From assembly GCF_036983985.1 (NCBI RefSeq), contig NZ_JALAHQ010000002.1, positions 124,001 to 188,000 on the forward strand: a stretch of DNA of 64,000 bases, written 5' to 3'. A program made the position numbers and the translations under genes. The notes under the pieces were generated by a model. It had not been told where the DNA came from and ran no database searches. It saw nothing but the letters and a program-made list of their open reading frames with translations. Shown one piece after another: positions 18,302 through 27,823 of this stretch (its first letter is position 1; every line of letters starts with the position of its first letter). This stretch comes from Alishewanella metallidurans (GTDB lineage Bacteria > Pseudomonadota > Gammaproteobacteria > Enterobacterales > Alteromonadaceae).

Positions 18302-20602
18302 TTAAATTTTGCAAGCGCCACCAGCACAGCCGTCGTCTTCAGGCTCAGGCTTAATGTCTTCCTGCATATCTGATGCACCGTCACGAGTGTTATGGTAGTA
18401 CATCGTTTTGACACCCAATTTATACGCTGTTAGCAAGTCTTGTAGTAACAATTTCATTGGTACTTTACCGCCATCAAATCGATTTGGGTCATAGTTGGTG
18501 TTAGCTGAAATTGTCTGGTCAATAAACTTCTGCATAATTGCCACCAACGAGATATAACCGGTGTTACTTGGAATATCCCATAACAGTTCATATTGATTTT
18601 TTAAGCGCTCATATTCCGGAACAACCTGTTTTAATATGCCATCTTTACTGGCTTTAATACTAATATGGCCGCGAGGTGGTTCAATACCATTGGTCGCATT
18701 AGAAATTTGTGATGACGTTTCCGACGGCATTAACGCTGATAACGTAGAGTTACGCAGGCCATGGCTTAGAATATCTTGGCGTAATTGCTCCCAATCAAGC
18801 AATAGCGGCTCGTTACACACCTTATCTAAGTCTTTTTTGTAGGTATCTATTGGCAATATGCCTTGTGAATATGTAGTTTCATTAAACTTAGGGCATGCGC
18901 CAAACTCTTGCGCTAATTTATTTGATGCTTTTAACAGGTAATACTGAATGGCTTCAAAGGTGCGGTGTGTTAAACCATTGGCTGAGCCATCGGAATATTT
19001 AACACCATTTTTTGCCAAGTAATAGGCGTAGTTAATTACACCAACACCTAATGTACGACGGTTAATCGAGGCGTGAAATGCCGCTGGAATAGGGTAGTCT
19101 TGATAATCTAATAAGTTATCAAGCGAGCGTACCGCTAATTCAGCTAATTCTTCTAACTCGCTTAGGTTTTCAATCGCACCTAAGTTAAACGCCGATAAGG
19201 TACACAGCGCAATTTCACCATCAGGATCATTAATATGATTTAATGGCTTAGTTGGCAAAGCAATTTCAAGACACAGATTACTTTGACGCACCGGCGCTAG
19301 TTTAGGATTAAATGGGCTGTGGGTATTGCAGTGATCAACGTTTTGTAAATAAATACGCCCGGTGCTGGCACGTTCTTGCATAAACAGCGTAAATAGCTCT
19401 AAGGCTTTAATGCGTTTTTTACGAATGCTGCTATCAGCTTCATATTTTACGTACAGTTGCTCAAACTGTTCTTGATCTTCGAAAAACGCGTCATAAAGCC
19501 CAGGTACATCGGATGGACTAAATAAGGTAATGTAATCGTCTTTAATTAAACGGGTATACATTAAGCGGTTAAACTGCACGCCGTAATCTAAATGCCGTAC
19601 GCGGTTTTCTTCAACGCCACGGTTATTTTTTAATACCAGTAACGACTCAACCTCTAAATGCCACAATGGGTAGAATAGGGTAGCTGCACCACCGCGCACG
19701 CCACCTTGTGAGCAGCTTTTAACCGCGGTTTGAAAGTGTTTATAAAACGGAATACAACCGGTATGAAAGGCTTCACCATTACGAATTGGGCTACCTAAGG
19801 CACGAATACGGCCGGCATTAACACCAATACCTGCACGTTGGCTAACGTATTTTACAATAGCACTTGAGGTGGCATTAATAGAGTCTAAGCTGTCGCCACA
19901 TTCAATTAACACGCACGAGCTAAACTGACGAGTCGGTGTACGCACACCAGACATAATCGGCGTAGGTAACGATAATTTAAACAACGAGCAGGCGTCATAG
20001 AAGCGGCGCACATAATCTAAGCGACTTGCTTTGTCGTAATTAGCAAACAAGCAGGCAGCAACCAACATATATAAAAACTGTGCACTTTCATAAATAGCAC
20101 CGGTTACTCGGTTTTGGACTAAATATTTACCTTCCAGCTGTTTCACTGCGGCGTAGCTGAAGTTTAGGTCGCGGCCGTGGTCAATAAAGCTATTTAGCTG
20201 CTCTAGCTCTTCGCGGCTATAGTCGGCCAAAATATGTTCATCATAACGTTTGGCTTCAACCATTTTAACGACGTGGTCATACAAATGTGGCGGTTCAAAC
20301 TGACCATAGGCTTTTTTACGTAAGTGAAATACCGCTAAACGCGCAGCCAAGTATTGATAATCAGGGCTGTCTTTACTAATTAAATCAGCGGCCGCTTTAA
20401 TTATCGTTTCGTGGATGTCAGACGATTTAATGCCATCGTAAAACTGGATATGTGATTTTAGCTCAACCTGAGATACAGAAACATGTGACAAACCTTCAGC
20501 CGCCCACGTAATTACACGGTGAATTTTATCAAGATCTAAAGGTTCACGACGGCCATCACGTTTTGTGACGAATAAAGATTGAGTCATTGCTACAGAGTCC
20601 AT
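18302..20602 (-). CDS. nrdA: Class Ia ribonucleoside-diphosphate reductase, alpha subunit
   Basis: A 766-residue catalytic subunit, 5 residues longer than E. coli NrdA. The N-terminal ATP-cone (KRDGRREPLDLDKIHRVITWAAEG) gives dATP feedback control. The active-site region includes PTRQFSSCVLIECGDSLDS, with the reducible Cys, and SNLCLEIALPT, with the radical Cys. The C-terminal redox pair is in CAGGACKI. A start at MTQSLFVTKRDG (five residues in) is also plausible. The upstream region contains two NrdR-box-like sequences, indicating repression when dATP is plentiful. First gene of nrdA-nrdB-yfaE. Confidence 0.97.
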   Translation of the reverse strand: MDSVAMTQSLFVTKRDGRREPLDLDKIHRVITWAAEGLSHVSVSQVELKSHIQFYDGIKSSDIHETIIKAAADLISKDSPDYQYLAARLAVFHLRKKAYGQFEPPHLYDHVVKMVEAKRYDEHILADYSREELEQLNSFIDHGRDLNFSYAAVKQLEGKYLVQNRVTGAIYESAQFLYMLVAACLFANYDKASRLDYVRRFYDACSLFKLSLPTPIMSGVRTPTRQFSSCVLIECGDSLDSINATSSAIVKYVSQRAGIGVNAGRIRALGSPIRNGEAFHTGCIPFYKHFQTAVKSCSQGGVRGGAATLFYPLWHLEVESLLVLKNNRGVEENRVRHLDYGVQFNRLMYTRLIKDDYITLFSPSDVPGLYDAFFEDQEQFEQLYVKYEADSSIRKKRIKALELFTLFMQERASTGRIYLQNVDHCNTHSPFNPKLAPVRQSNLCLEIALPTKPLNHINDPDGEIALCTLSAFNLGAIENLSELEELAELAVRSLDNLLDYQDYPIPAAFHASINRRTLGVGVINYAYYLAKNGVKYSDGSANGLTHRTFEAIQYYLLKASNKLAQEFGACPKFNETTYSQGILPIDTYKKDLDKVCNEPLLLDWEQLRQDILSHGLRNSTLSALMPSETSSQISNATNGIEPPRGHISIKASKDGILKQVVPEYERLKNQYELLWDIPSNTGYISLVAIMQKFIDQTISANTNYDPNRFDGGKVPMKLLLQDLLTAYKLGVKTMYYHNTRDGASDMQEDIKPEPEDDGCAGGACKI

Positions 20603-20672
20603 TTTTAAATTAGTGGTTTAGCAATCATCCTACAGCCGAGGCTAATATAGCAGCAGCTATTGTGCACGCTTT

Positions 20673-20719
20673 ACACAACATATAGATGAATTCTAGAAAG
20701 TGATCACAAGATAGTGTGT
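20673..20719. promoter_or_regulatory. Two NrdR-box-like sites upstream of nrdA
   Basis: ACACAACATATAGATG (20673-20688) and TCACAAGATAGTGTGT (20704-20719) resemble the 16-bp NrdR box ACACWATATATWGTGT. Their starts are 31 bp apart, three DNA turns, which is the spacing known for NrdR box pairs. They lie about 70-117 bp before the nrdA start. Confidence 0.65.
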
Positions 20720-20855
20720 TATAGAGCTGAAATCAAGGTGAGATTTGTTATTTGTCAGAGTAATTTTTGTCAAGTATTTAACGTGATAATTTTTATGAGA
20801 TTAATGATCAATGCCAGCATTTGCAAGCAAAGAAATACCCAATTGCAAGCTTAAT

Positions 20856-20928
20856 CTAACTGGTTAGTAGCTGCTAACCCCCTCAGTAAGATGCCGCTAT
20901 AAGCGAGCACGAAACAAGGGGGTTAGCA
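20856..20928. other. Structured intergenic element with GTTAG/CTAAC repeats
   Basis: Between nrdA and ubiG lies a CTAAC-TG-GTTAG palindrome (20856-20867). It is followed by a 12-bp perfect inverted repeat, TGCTAACCCCCT (20872-20883) and AGGGGGTTAGCA (20917-20928), enclosing 33 nt with a small inner hairpin (CGCT-ATA-AGCG). It sits just after the ubiG stop codon, so it may end or protect the ubiG transcript, but there is no T-run. A repetitive extragenic palindrome or small RNA is also possible. The rest of the 342-bp gap holds the NrdR boxes. Confidence 0.5.
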
Positions 20929-20944
20929 TAAAATAAATAATATT

Positions 20945-21664
20945 TTATTCTGGCTTTTTTGCCACCACAATGTAGTTCACGTCTACACCTGGGCCCACTT
21001 TAAAACTTTCTGTTATTGGATTGTAATGTAAGCCTGTAGTATCAACAACTTCTAAGCCTGCACGCTCTATATACTGCATTAATTGTGACGGGCGAATAAA
21101 TTTACTGAATTCATGCGTGCCTTTAGGTACCAGCTTCATGACCTGCTCGGCACCAATAATAGCGAGCAAATAGGCCTTCCAGGTTTTATTTAACGTTGAG
21201 AAAAACAACATGCCACCAGGCTTAGCTAAATCGGCACAGGCCTGAACAACCGACATAGGTTCAGGCACATGCTCTAACATTTCCATACAGGTAACTACAT
21301 CAAACTGCTCACCATGACTGCTGGCATAGTGTTCTGCCGTGGCTTGCTGGTAATTTAATGTTACACCGGCCTCTAATGCGTGTAAGCGAGCAACGTTTAG
21401 CGAATCTTCCGCCATATCTATGCCCGTTACCGTTGCACCACAGCGCGCCATACTTTCAGACAAAATACCGCCGCCACAACCGACATCAATAACCTGCTTA
21501 CCAAATAAACCTTGTAGCTCGTCGCTGATATAGGTTAAACGCACTGGGTTAAGTAAATGCAACGGCTTAAATTCGCCGGTAAGGTCCCACCAGCGCGACG
21601 CAATATCGTTAAATTTTGCAATTTCGTTTGCATCAACATTTTCGCTATTAACTTGTGCTGTCAT
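20945..21664 (-). CDS. ubiG: Ubiquinone biosynthesis O-methyltransferase
   Basis: A 239-residue SAM-dependent methyltransferase that carries out both O-methylations of ubiquinone synthesis. The SAM site VIDVGCGGGILSESMA and the post-I region DVVTCMEMLEHVP are intact, as is the family C-terminus GLHYNPITESFKVGPGVDVNYIV. I set the start at MTAQVNSENVDANEIAKFNDIASRWWD by comparison with E. coli UbiG (240 aa); an upstream in-frame ATG at 21751 would add 29 unmatched residues and overlap the gyrA promoter region. Divergent from gyrA, the same arrangement as in E. coli. Confidence 0.96.
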   Translation of the reverse strand: MTAQVNSENVDANEIAKFNDIASRWWDLTGEFKPLHLLNPVRLTYISDELQGLFGKQVIDVGCGGGILSESMARCGATVTGIDMAEDSLNVARLHALEAGVTLNYQQATAEHYASSHGEQFDVVTCMEMLEHVPEPMSVVQACADLAKPGGMLFFSTLNKTWKAYLLAIIGAEQVMKLVPKGTHEFSKFIRPSQLMQYIERAGLEVVDTTGLHYNPITESFKVGPGVDVNYIVVAKKPE

Positions 21665-21749
21665 AAAATATGCCTTAGATTTTTTGGCTATTATAAAGCC
21701 TTGATCTATTAGAGCAATGCAGCTACAAAATTTGTGCTGAATTTCAAGC

Positions 21750-21778
21750 ATGGCAAGGTTGGTTTTCTGTGGTAGAAT
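21750..21778 (+). promoter_or_regulatory. Probable sigma-70 promoter of gyrA
   Basis: ATGGCA (21750-21755) and TAGAAT (21773-21778) have a 17-bp spacer, with 4 and 5 matches to the -35 and -10 consensus. They lie about 75 bp before the gyrA ATG. Confidence 0.45.
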
Positions 21779-21852
21779 CCTGCGTTGTCTCGCGCTTTAT
21801 AACATCGACAAAAGCGAGTTATCTATCTGATTTTAAGGGAAATTAGCGTTTT

Positions 21853-24471
21853 ATGACAGATCAAGCCAGAGAAATAGTCCCTATTAATATTGAAGACGAA
21901 TTAAAAAATTCGTACCTCGATTACGCAATGAGCGTCATTGTGGGCCGCGCCTTACCGGACGTAAGGGATGGTTTAAAGCCGGTACACCGTCGCGTATTGT
22001 TCGCAATGAAGGAACTTGGCAACGACTGGAACAAAGCCTATAAAAAGTCTGCTCGCGTGGTTGGTGACGTTATTGGTAAATACCACCCGCATGGCGACAT
22101 TGCGGTGTACGACACTATAGTTCGTATGGCGCAACCATTTTCACTACGTTACATGCTTGTTGATGGACAAGGTAACTTTGGTTCTGTTGATGGTGACTCT
22201 GCCGCAGCCATGCGTTATACCGAAGTGCGTATGGCACGGATTGCGCACGAATTATTAGCCGACTTAGATAAAGAAACCGTCGATTTTGTACCTAACTACG
22301 ATGGTACAGAGTTAATTCCAGCGGTTATGCCAACAAAACTGCCTAACCTGTTAGTAAACGGGTCAAGCGGTATCGCTGTAGGTATGGCAACTAATATTCC
22401 ACCACATAACTTAAATGAAGTTATTGACGGTTGTTTAGCGTTAATTGCTAACCCTGATATTGAATTGCATGAGCTAATGCAGCATATTCCAGGGCCAGAC
22501 TTTCCAACTGCCGCCATTATTAATGGTCGTAAAGGTATAGAAGAAGCGTACCGTACCGGGCGTGGTAAAGTTTATATTCGCGCTAAAACCTGTATCGAAA
22601 CTGATGAAAAAACCGGTCGCGAAACCATTATCGTTAATGAAATTCCATATCAGGTAAACAAAGCGCGGTTAATTGAAAAAATTGCCGAGCTGGTAAAAGA
22701 AAAACGCATAGAAGGCATTTCAGCACTGCGCGATGAGTCTGATAAAGACGGTATGCGTATTGTTATTGAATTAAAACGTGGTGAGTCTACCGACGTAATG
22801 CTCAATCAGCTGTATACCAATACTCAAATGCAAACGGTATTTGGTATTAATATGGTATCGCTGGATCAAGGCCAGCCTAAGCTAATGGGTTTAAAGCAAA
22901 TGTTGCAGTGCTTTGTACTGCACCGTCGCGAAGTAGTAACCCGCAGAACCGTATACGACTTACGTAAAGCCCGAGATCGCGCACACATCTTAGAAGGCTT
23001 AGCCATTGCATTGGCTAACATTGATGAAATTATTGAGTTAATCAAAAAGTCATCAAGCCCAGCTGACGCAAAAGTAGGCTTAGTAGAACGTGCTTGGCAG
23101 TTAGGCGATGTTAGCGCCATGCTAGAGCGTGCTGGCCAAGACGCGGCACGCCCAGAATGGCTAGAACCGCATTTTGGTATTAGTAATGGCAAGTATTTTT
23201 TAACTGAGCAGCAAGCGCAAGCCATTCTAGATTTACGTTTACACCGACTAACCGGGCTTGAACACGAGAAAATTCTTGATGAATACAAGCAGCTGTTAGA
23301 ACTCATTGCAGAACTGTTACACATTCTGAATACGCCAGAGCGTTTAATGGAGGTTATTTGCGAAGAGCTAGAAGCGGTTAAAGCACAATACGGCGATGCA
23401 CGTCGCACTGATATCCAAGACAATATGCTGGATATCAATATGGAAGACTTAATTACGGAAGAAGACGTAGTTGTTACCTTATCGCACCTAGGTTATGCCA
23501 AGTATCAGCCATTGTCTGATTACGAAGCACAGCGTCGTGGCGGTAAAGGTAAAGCCGCTACTACCGTTAAAGATGAAGACTTCGTTGATAAACTATTGAT
23601 TGCCAGCACCCACGATACCATTTTATGTTTCTCTAACCGTGGTCGCATGTACTGGATGAAGGTATATCAATTACCATTAGCCAGCCGCACTGCACGTGGC
23701 AAGCCAATTGTTAACTTGCTGCCATTAGAAGAAGGTGAGCGTATCAACGCTATTTTACCAGTGCGTGAATACGAGGCAGATAAATACGTGTTTATGGCTA
23801 CCGCCAATGGCACAGTGAAAAAGACGGCACTAACTGAATACTCACGGCCACGTTCAAACGGCATAATTGCCGTGAACTTAAATGAAGGCGATCACCTAAT
23901 TGATGTTGGCTTAACCGATGGCAATAGCGAGATAATGCTATTCTCTGACGACGGTAAAGTGGTGCGCTTTACTGAAGATCAAGTGCGTAGCATGGGTCGT
24001 ACCGCTACTGGCGTACGCGGTATTCGCTTACGTGAAGGCGGTTCGGTTGTATCGCTAATTATTCCAAATGGCGATGGCCCAATTCTTACTGTAACTGAAA
24101 ACGGTTATGGTAAACGTACTGCATTAAGTGAATATCCAGCGAAGAGCCGTGCTACTCAAGGCGTAGTGTCAATTAAAGTATCTGAGCGTAATGGCTTAGT
24201 AGTTGGCGCGGTGCAGGTAAATGAGTTAGACGAAATTATGATGATTTCAAACAAAGGTACATTAGTCCGTACTCGTGTTAATGAAGTATCAGAAGTTGGT
24301 CGTAATACCCAAGGTGTTATCTTGATCCGCACTGCTGAAAATGAAAAAGTAGTCGGTGTCGCGAAGGTTGACGAAATTCAGGATGTGGAAGATCTTGAAG
24401 CTGCGGTGGCAGAAAAAGCCGTCAACGCTGAGTTAACCGATACGCAATTAGCGCAAGATGAAGAAGAGTAA
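21853..24471 (+). CDS. gyrA: DNA gyrase subunit A (Ile at position 83)
   Basis: The 872-residue breakage-reunion subunit of DNA gyrase (E. coli 875). Numbering matches E. coli through the N-terminus, with the catalytic Tyr at 122 (AAMRYTEVRM). The C-terminal DNA-wrapping domain contains the GyrA box QRRGGKG. In the quinolone-resistance region the sequence is HPHGDIAVYDT: residue 83, Ser in E. coli, is Ile (codon ATT at 22099-22101), while Asp87 is kept. Ile at this position is a known cause of fluoroquinolone resistance in several genera, though it could be natural in this lineage. It stands before serC-aroA-cmk-rpsA, the ancestral gammaproteobacterial order. Confidence 0.98.
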   Translation: MTDQAREIVPINIEDELKNSYLDYAMSVIVGRALPDVRDGLKPVHRRVLFAMKELGNDWNKAYKKSARVVGDVIGKYHPHGDIAVYDTIVRMAQPFSLRYMLVDGQGNFGSVDGDSAAAMRYTEVRMARIAHELLADLDKETVDFVPNYDGTELIPAVMPTKLPNLLVNGSSGIAVGMATNIPPHNLNEVIDGCLALIANPDIELHELMQHIPGPDFPTAAIINGRKGIEEAYRTGRGKVYIRAKTCIETDEKTGRETIIVNEIPYQVNKARLIEKIAELVKEKRIEGISALRDESDKDGMRIVIELKRGESTDVMLNQLYTNTQMQTVFGINMVSLDQGQPKLMGLKQMLQCFVLHRREVVTRRTVYDLRKARDRAHILEGLAIALANIDEIIELIKKSSSPADAKVGLVERAWQLGDVSAMLERAGQDAARPEWLEPHFGISNGKYFLTEQQAQAILDLRLHRLTGLEHEKILDEYKQLLELIAELLHILNTPERLMEVICEELEAVKAQYGDARRTDIQDNMLDINMEDLITEEDVVVTLSHLGYAKYQPLSDYEAQRRGGKGKAATTVKDEDFVDKLLIASTHDTILCFSNRGRMYWMKVYQLPLASRTARGKPIVNLLPLEEGERINAILPVREYEADKYVFMATANGTVKKTALTEYSRPRSNGIIAVNLNEGDHLIDVGLTDGNSEIMLFSDDGKVVRFTEDQVRSMGRTATGVRGIRLREGGSVVSLIIPNGDGPILTVTENGYGKRTALSEYPAKSRATQGVVSIKVSERNGLVVGAVQVNELDEIMMISNKGTLVRTRVNEVSEVGRNTQGVILIRTAENEKVVGVAKVDEIQDVEDLEAAVAEKAVNAELTDTQLAQDEEE

Positions 24472-24480
24472 CACCCAATA

Positions 24481-24506
24481 AAAACGAGCGCTGATGCGCT
24501 CGTTTT
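24481..24506. terminator. Intrinsic terminator of gyrA
   Basis: AAAACGAGCGC and GCGCTCGTTTT pair around TGAT directly after the gyrA stop codon. It separates gyrA from serC. Confidence 0.92.
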
Positions 24507-24622
24507 GCTTTGTGCTACTGTAAAAAATATAAAAAACAATAAGAACGGTAATTAGCCGACAGTTCAACCTACAACCAAGCCAGTTACGATAAATCATTAA
24601 TATCAGGAGCAAGCAGCACATC

Positions 24623-25705
24623 ATGAGCACTTTTAATTTTTGTGCCGGCCCGGCAATGCTGCCGGTTGAAGTAATGGCGCAAGCACAACAAGAATTTGTT
24701 AACTGGCAACAACATGGTTGTTCCATTATGGAAATGAGCCATCGCAGCAGTGCGTTTATTCGTGTAGCCGAAGAGGCAGAGCAAAATTTACGTGAGTTAC
24801 TTAATGTACCGGCTAACTATAAAATACTGTTTATGCACGGCGGCGGGCGCGGCCAGTTTTCTGCGGTACCGCTTAACCTGTTACAAGCAGGGCAACATGC
24901 TGATTATATTATTTCTGGTGCTTGGTCTAAATCGGCTGTAGACGAAGCAACAAAATACGGTCAAATTAATGCGCACGATATTCGCCTGAAAACTGTAGAC
25001 GGTATGCGCACTATTACTGCCCCGACAAACTGGCAGCTAACGGCTAACGCGACTTACGTACATTGTTGCCCCAACGAAACAGTAGATGGCGTTGAATTTA
25101 CCAATTTACCTGATACCCATATTCCTATTGTCGCCGATTTATCATCAACTATTTTGTCTCGGCCCATTGATGTTAGCCGCTATGGCGTTATTTACGCCGG
25201 TGCGCAAAAAAACATTGGCCCATCGGGTTTAACTTTGGCGATTGTACGCGAAGATTTATTACCCAGTAAAAATGCCATTATACCTTCGGTACTTGATTAT
25301 CGCTTGGCGGCAGATAACGACAGTATGTTTAACACGCCTCCTACCTTTGCTTGGTACTTAGCTGGGTTAGTTTTTAAATGGTTAAAACAGCAAGGCGGCG
25401 TTACCAGCATAGCTACGCGTAACCAAGAAAAATCTAGCTTTCTATATGATTATATTGATAAAAGTGACTTTTACAGCAACGACGTTGATATTGCTTATCG
25501 CTCGTGGATGAACGTGCCGTTTTTCTTGGCCGATGACCGGTTAAACGATATGTTTGTCGACCAAGCAGAAAACCATGGCCTGCTTGCATTAAAAGGCCAC
25601 CGTATGGTTGGTGGTATGCGAGCCAGCATCTATAACGCAATGCCATTAGAGGGCGTGCAAACCTTAGTTAGCTTTATGCAAGAGTTTGAGCGAGTGCACG
25701 GATGA
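24623..25705 (+). CDS. serC: Phosphoserine aminotransferase
   Basis: A 360-residue PLP enzyme that makes 3-phosphoserine from 3-phosphohydroxypyruvate, and the matching step in PLP synthesis. The PLP lysine is in YAGAQKNIGPSG. The N-terminal NFCAGPAMLP and C-terminal GGMRASIYNAMP motifs are typical. A GGAGC precedes the ATG. It overlaps aroA by 4 bp, so the two are translationally coupled as in E. coli. Confidence 0.97.
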   Translation: MSTFNFCAGPAMLPVEVMAQAQQEFVNWQQHGCSIMEMSHRSSAFIRVAEEAEQNLRELLNVPANYKILFMHGGGRGQFSAVPLNLLQAGQHADYIISGAWSKSAVDEATKYGQINAHDIRLKTVDGMRTITAPTNWQLTANATYVHCCPNETVDGVEFTNLPDTHIPIVADLSSTILSRPIDVSRYGVIYAGAQKNIGPSGLTLAIVREDLLPSKNAIIPSVLDYRLAADNDSMFNTPPTFAWYLAGLVFKWLKQQGGVTSIATRNQEKSSFLYDYIDKSDFYSNDVDIAYRSWMNVPFFLADDRLNDMFVDQAENHGLLALKGHRMVGGMRASIYNAMPLEGVQTLVSFMQEFERVHG

Positions 25706-26982
25706 AAACACTTACTCTAAACCCAATTAGTAAAGTTGCGGGCGAAGTGCATTTACCGGGTTCAAAAAGCATTTCTAATCGGGTGTTATTGTTAGCTGCT
25801 TTAGCACAAGGCAATACACAAATAACCAATTTGTTAGACAGCGATGACGTGCGCTACATGCTTAATGCTTTAACTGCGCTAGGCGTAGATTACCATTTAT
25901 CAGAATGTCGTACTAAGTGCGACGTCAGCGGTTTAGGCGGCTTATTTAAGCGAGCTGAGGCAACAACACTGTTTTTGGGCAATGCAGGTACTGCGATGCG
26001 GCCCTTAACCGCCGCGCTGGCAGCGTCAGAGGTTAATATTACGCTAACTGGCGAGCCTCGTATGTATGAGCGACCCATTGCGCATTTAGTTGATGCACTG
26101 CGTCAAGTTCAGGCCGATATAAGTTATCTAGAAACTAACGGTTTTCCACCATTACATATCAAGGGTAAGCTCCTTAACGGTGGTCAAATTAATATTGATG
26201 GTAGTATTTCTAGCCAGTTTTTAACCGCAGTACTCATGGTTGCACCGCTATTAACTGGCGACAGCACTATTAGCATTATTGGTGAACTGGTCTCTAAACC
26301 TTATATCGATATTACGCTAGCTTTAATGCAACGCTTTGGTGTAACGGTAGAAAACCAAGATTATAAAGCATTTATTATTAAAGGTGGTCAGTGCTACCAA
26401 TCTCCGGGCCATTGGCTAGTTGAAGGTGATGCTTCATCTGCGTCGTATTTTCTAGCTGCCGCAGCAATTAAAGGCGGCAGTATTAAAGTTACCGGCATAG
26501 GTAAACATGCGGTGCAAGGTGATATCTATTTTGCTGACGCCCTAGAGGCTATGGGTGCTGACGTAGAATGGGCCGATGACCACATAAAGGTAACGCGTAA
26601 CAGGTTAGTAGGCATAGACCGAGATTACAATGCTATACCCGATGCGGCTATGACTATTGCTACCACTGCATTGTTCGCCGAAGGCCCTACAGTTATACGT
26701 AACGTTTTTAACTGGCGAGTAAAAGAAACTGACCGGCTACACGCCATGGCTACCGAACTTAGAAAAGTTGGTGCGACGGTAGAGGAAGGCCAAGATTATA
26801 TCAAGATAACACCGCCGGTTAAGCTTAAGCATGCCAGTATAGCCACCTATAACGATCATCGTATGGCGATGTGTTTTTCGTTAGTTGCGCTTGGTGATGC
26901 AGGCATAACCATTGAAGATCCCGACTGCACAGCAAAAACTTTTCCCAATTATTTTAGTTTATTTCAGCAACTCGCTTGCTGA
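25702..26982 (+). CDS. aroA: 3-phosphoshikimate 1-carboxyvinyltransferase (EPSP synthase)
   Basis: A 426-residue shikimate-pathway enzyme that joins PEP to shikimate 3-phosphate. Two inside-out alpha/beta domains are recognised by LPGSKSISNRVLLL near the N-terminus, GNAGTAMRPL (class I type, with Thr and Pro as in glyphosate-sensitive enzymes), the DGSISSQFLTA loop and the C-terminal RVKETDRL and YNDHRMAM motifs. Its ATG overlaps the serC stop region (4 bp). A terminator follows. Confidence 0.97.
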   Translation: MKTLTLNPISKVAGEVHLPGSKSISNRVLLLAALAQGNTQITNLLDSDDVRYMLNALTALGVDYHLSECRTKCDVSGLGGLFKRAEATTLFLGNAGTAMRPLTAALAASEVNITLTGEPRMYERPIAHLVDALRQVQADISYLETNGFPPLHIKGKLLNGGQINIDGSISSQFLTAVLMVAPLLTGDSTISIIGELVSKPYIDITLALMQRFGVTVENQDYKAFIIKGGQCYQSPGHWLVEGDASSASYFLAAAAIKGGSIKVTGIGKHAVQGDIYFADALEAMGADVEWADDHIKVTRNRLVGIDRDYNAIPDAAMTIATTALFAEGPTVIRNVFNWRVKETDRLHAMATELRKVGATVEEGQDYIKITPPVKLKHASIATYNDHRMAMCFSLVALGDAGITIEDPDCTAKTFPNYFSLFQQLAC

Positions 26983-26998
26983 TTTACTAAAACTAAGC

Positions 26999-27029
26999 AG
27001 ACGCGCAGCCTTATTGGCGCGCGTCTTTA
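26999..27029 (+). terminator. Terminator of serC-aroA
   Basis: AGACGCGC (26999-27006) and GCGCGTCT (27019-27026) pair around a 12-nt loop and are followed by a short T-run. Confidence 0.8.
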
Positions 27030-27127
27030 CTTTGCTTTATCTGAATTAAACACAGATCTTGTCGCAAAAAGCTGTATAATACTGCCGTTTGAAAATCTGA
27101 TTAACCGGTAGTTTAAAAGGGGGTAGG

Positions 27128-27817
27128 ATGCCACACTCTGCAGCAGTAATTACCATTGATGGCCCTGGCGGTTCAGGCAAAGGCACTATTTGTCGTTTGC
27201 TTGCCCAGCGCTTAGGCTGGCAATTACTCGACAGTGGCGCTATTTACCGCGTACTGGCGTTGGCAGCAATGCATCACCATATCGCTAGCGATGATGAGGA
27301 AGGCTTACAGCCGCTAGCTGCACATCTTGATGTGCAATTTAGTAGCGATGAGCAAGGTAATATTCGCATAACGCTCGAAGGCGAAAACGTATCCAGCACT
27401 ATTCGTACCGAACAAGTCGGCGCTATGGCATCAAAAATCGCCTTATTACCGCGAGTACGAGAAGCTTTATTACGCCGGCAACGTGCGTTTGCCGAAGCAC
27501 CCGGCTTGGTAGCTGATGGCCGTGATATGGGTACTGTCGTTTTTCCTCAAGCAGAAGTTAAAATATTTTTAACAGCCTCGCCTGAAGAGCGCGCCAGACG
27601 GCGCTATTTAGAGTTGAAAGAAAAGGGCTTTGATGTTAATATCGGCGACCTTTTGGGCGAAATACAAGCACGTGACGAGCGAGATATGAATCGCGCTACC
27701 GCGCCGCTGAAACCAGCTGCCGACGCTTACATGCTAGATTCGACCAGTAAATCAATTGAACAAGTGTTGGAAGAGGTACTGAACTACGCCAGTATGAAAA
27801 TACCCGCTGTAGTATGA
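27128..27817 (+). CDS. cmk: Cytidylate kinase
   Basis: A 229-residue kinase phosphorylating CMP/dCMP. The P-loop is GPGGSGKGT near the N-terminus, followed by LDSGAIYRVLAL; the VADGRDMGTVVFP and RARRRYLEL segments match the family. A GGGGGTAGG precedes the ATG. A TATAAT -10-like box at 27075-27080 lies about 50 bp upstream. The next gene is rpsA, the standard cmk-rpsA-ihfB order. Confidence 0.96.
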   Translation: MPHSAAVITIDGPGGSGKGTICRLLAQRLGWQLLDSGAIYRVLALAAMHHHIASDDEEGLQPLAAHLDVQFSSDEQGNIRITLEGENVSSTIRTEQVGAMASKIALLPRVREALLRRQRAFAEAPGLVADGRDMGTVVFPQAEVKIFLTASPEERARRRYLELKEKGFDVNIGDLLGEIQARDERDMNRATAPLKPAADAYMLDSTSKSIEQVLEEVLNYASMKIPAVV

Positions 27818-27823
27818 ACCAGG

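Noticed and set aside
22866..23438. 190-codon minus-strand ORF within gyrA
   Set aside because: Shadow frame of gyrA, Ser/Cys-rich and without support.
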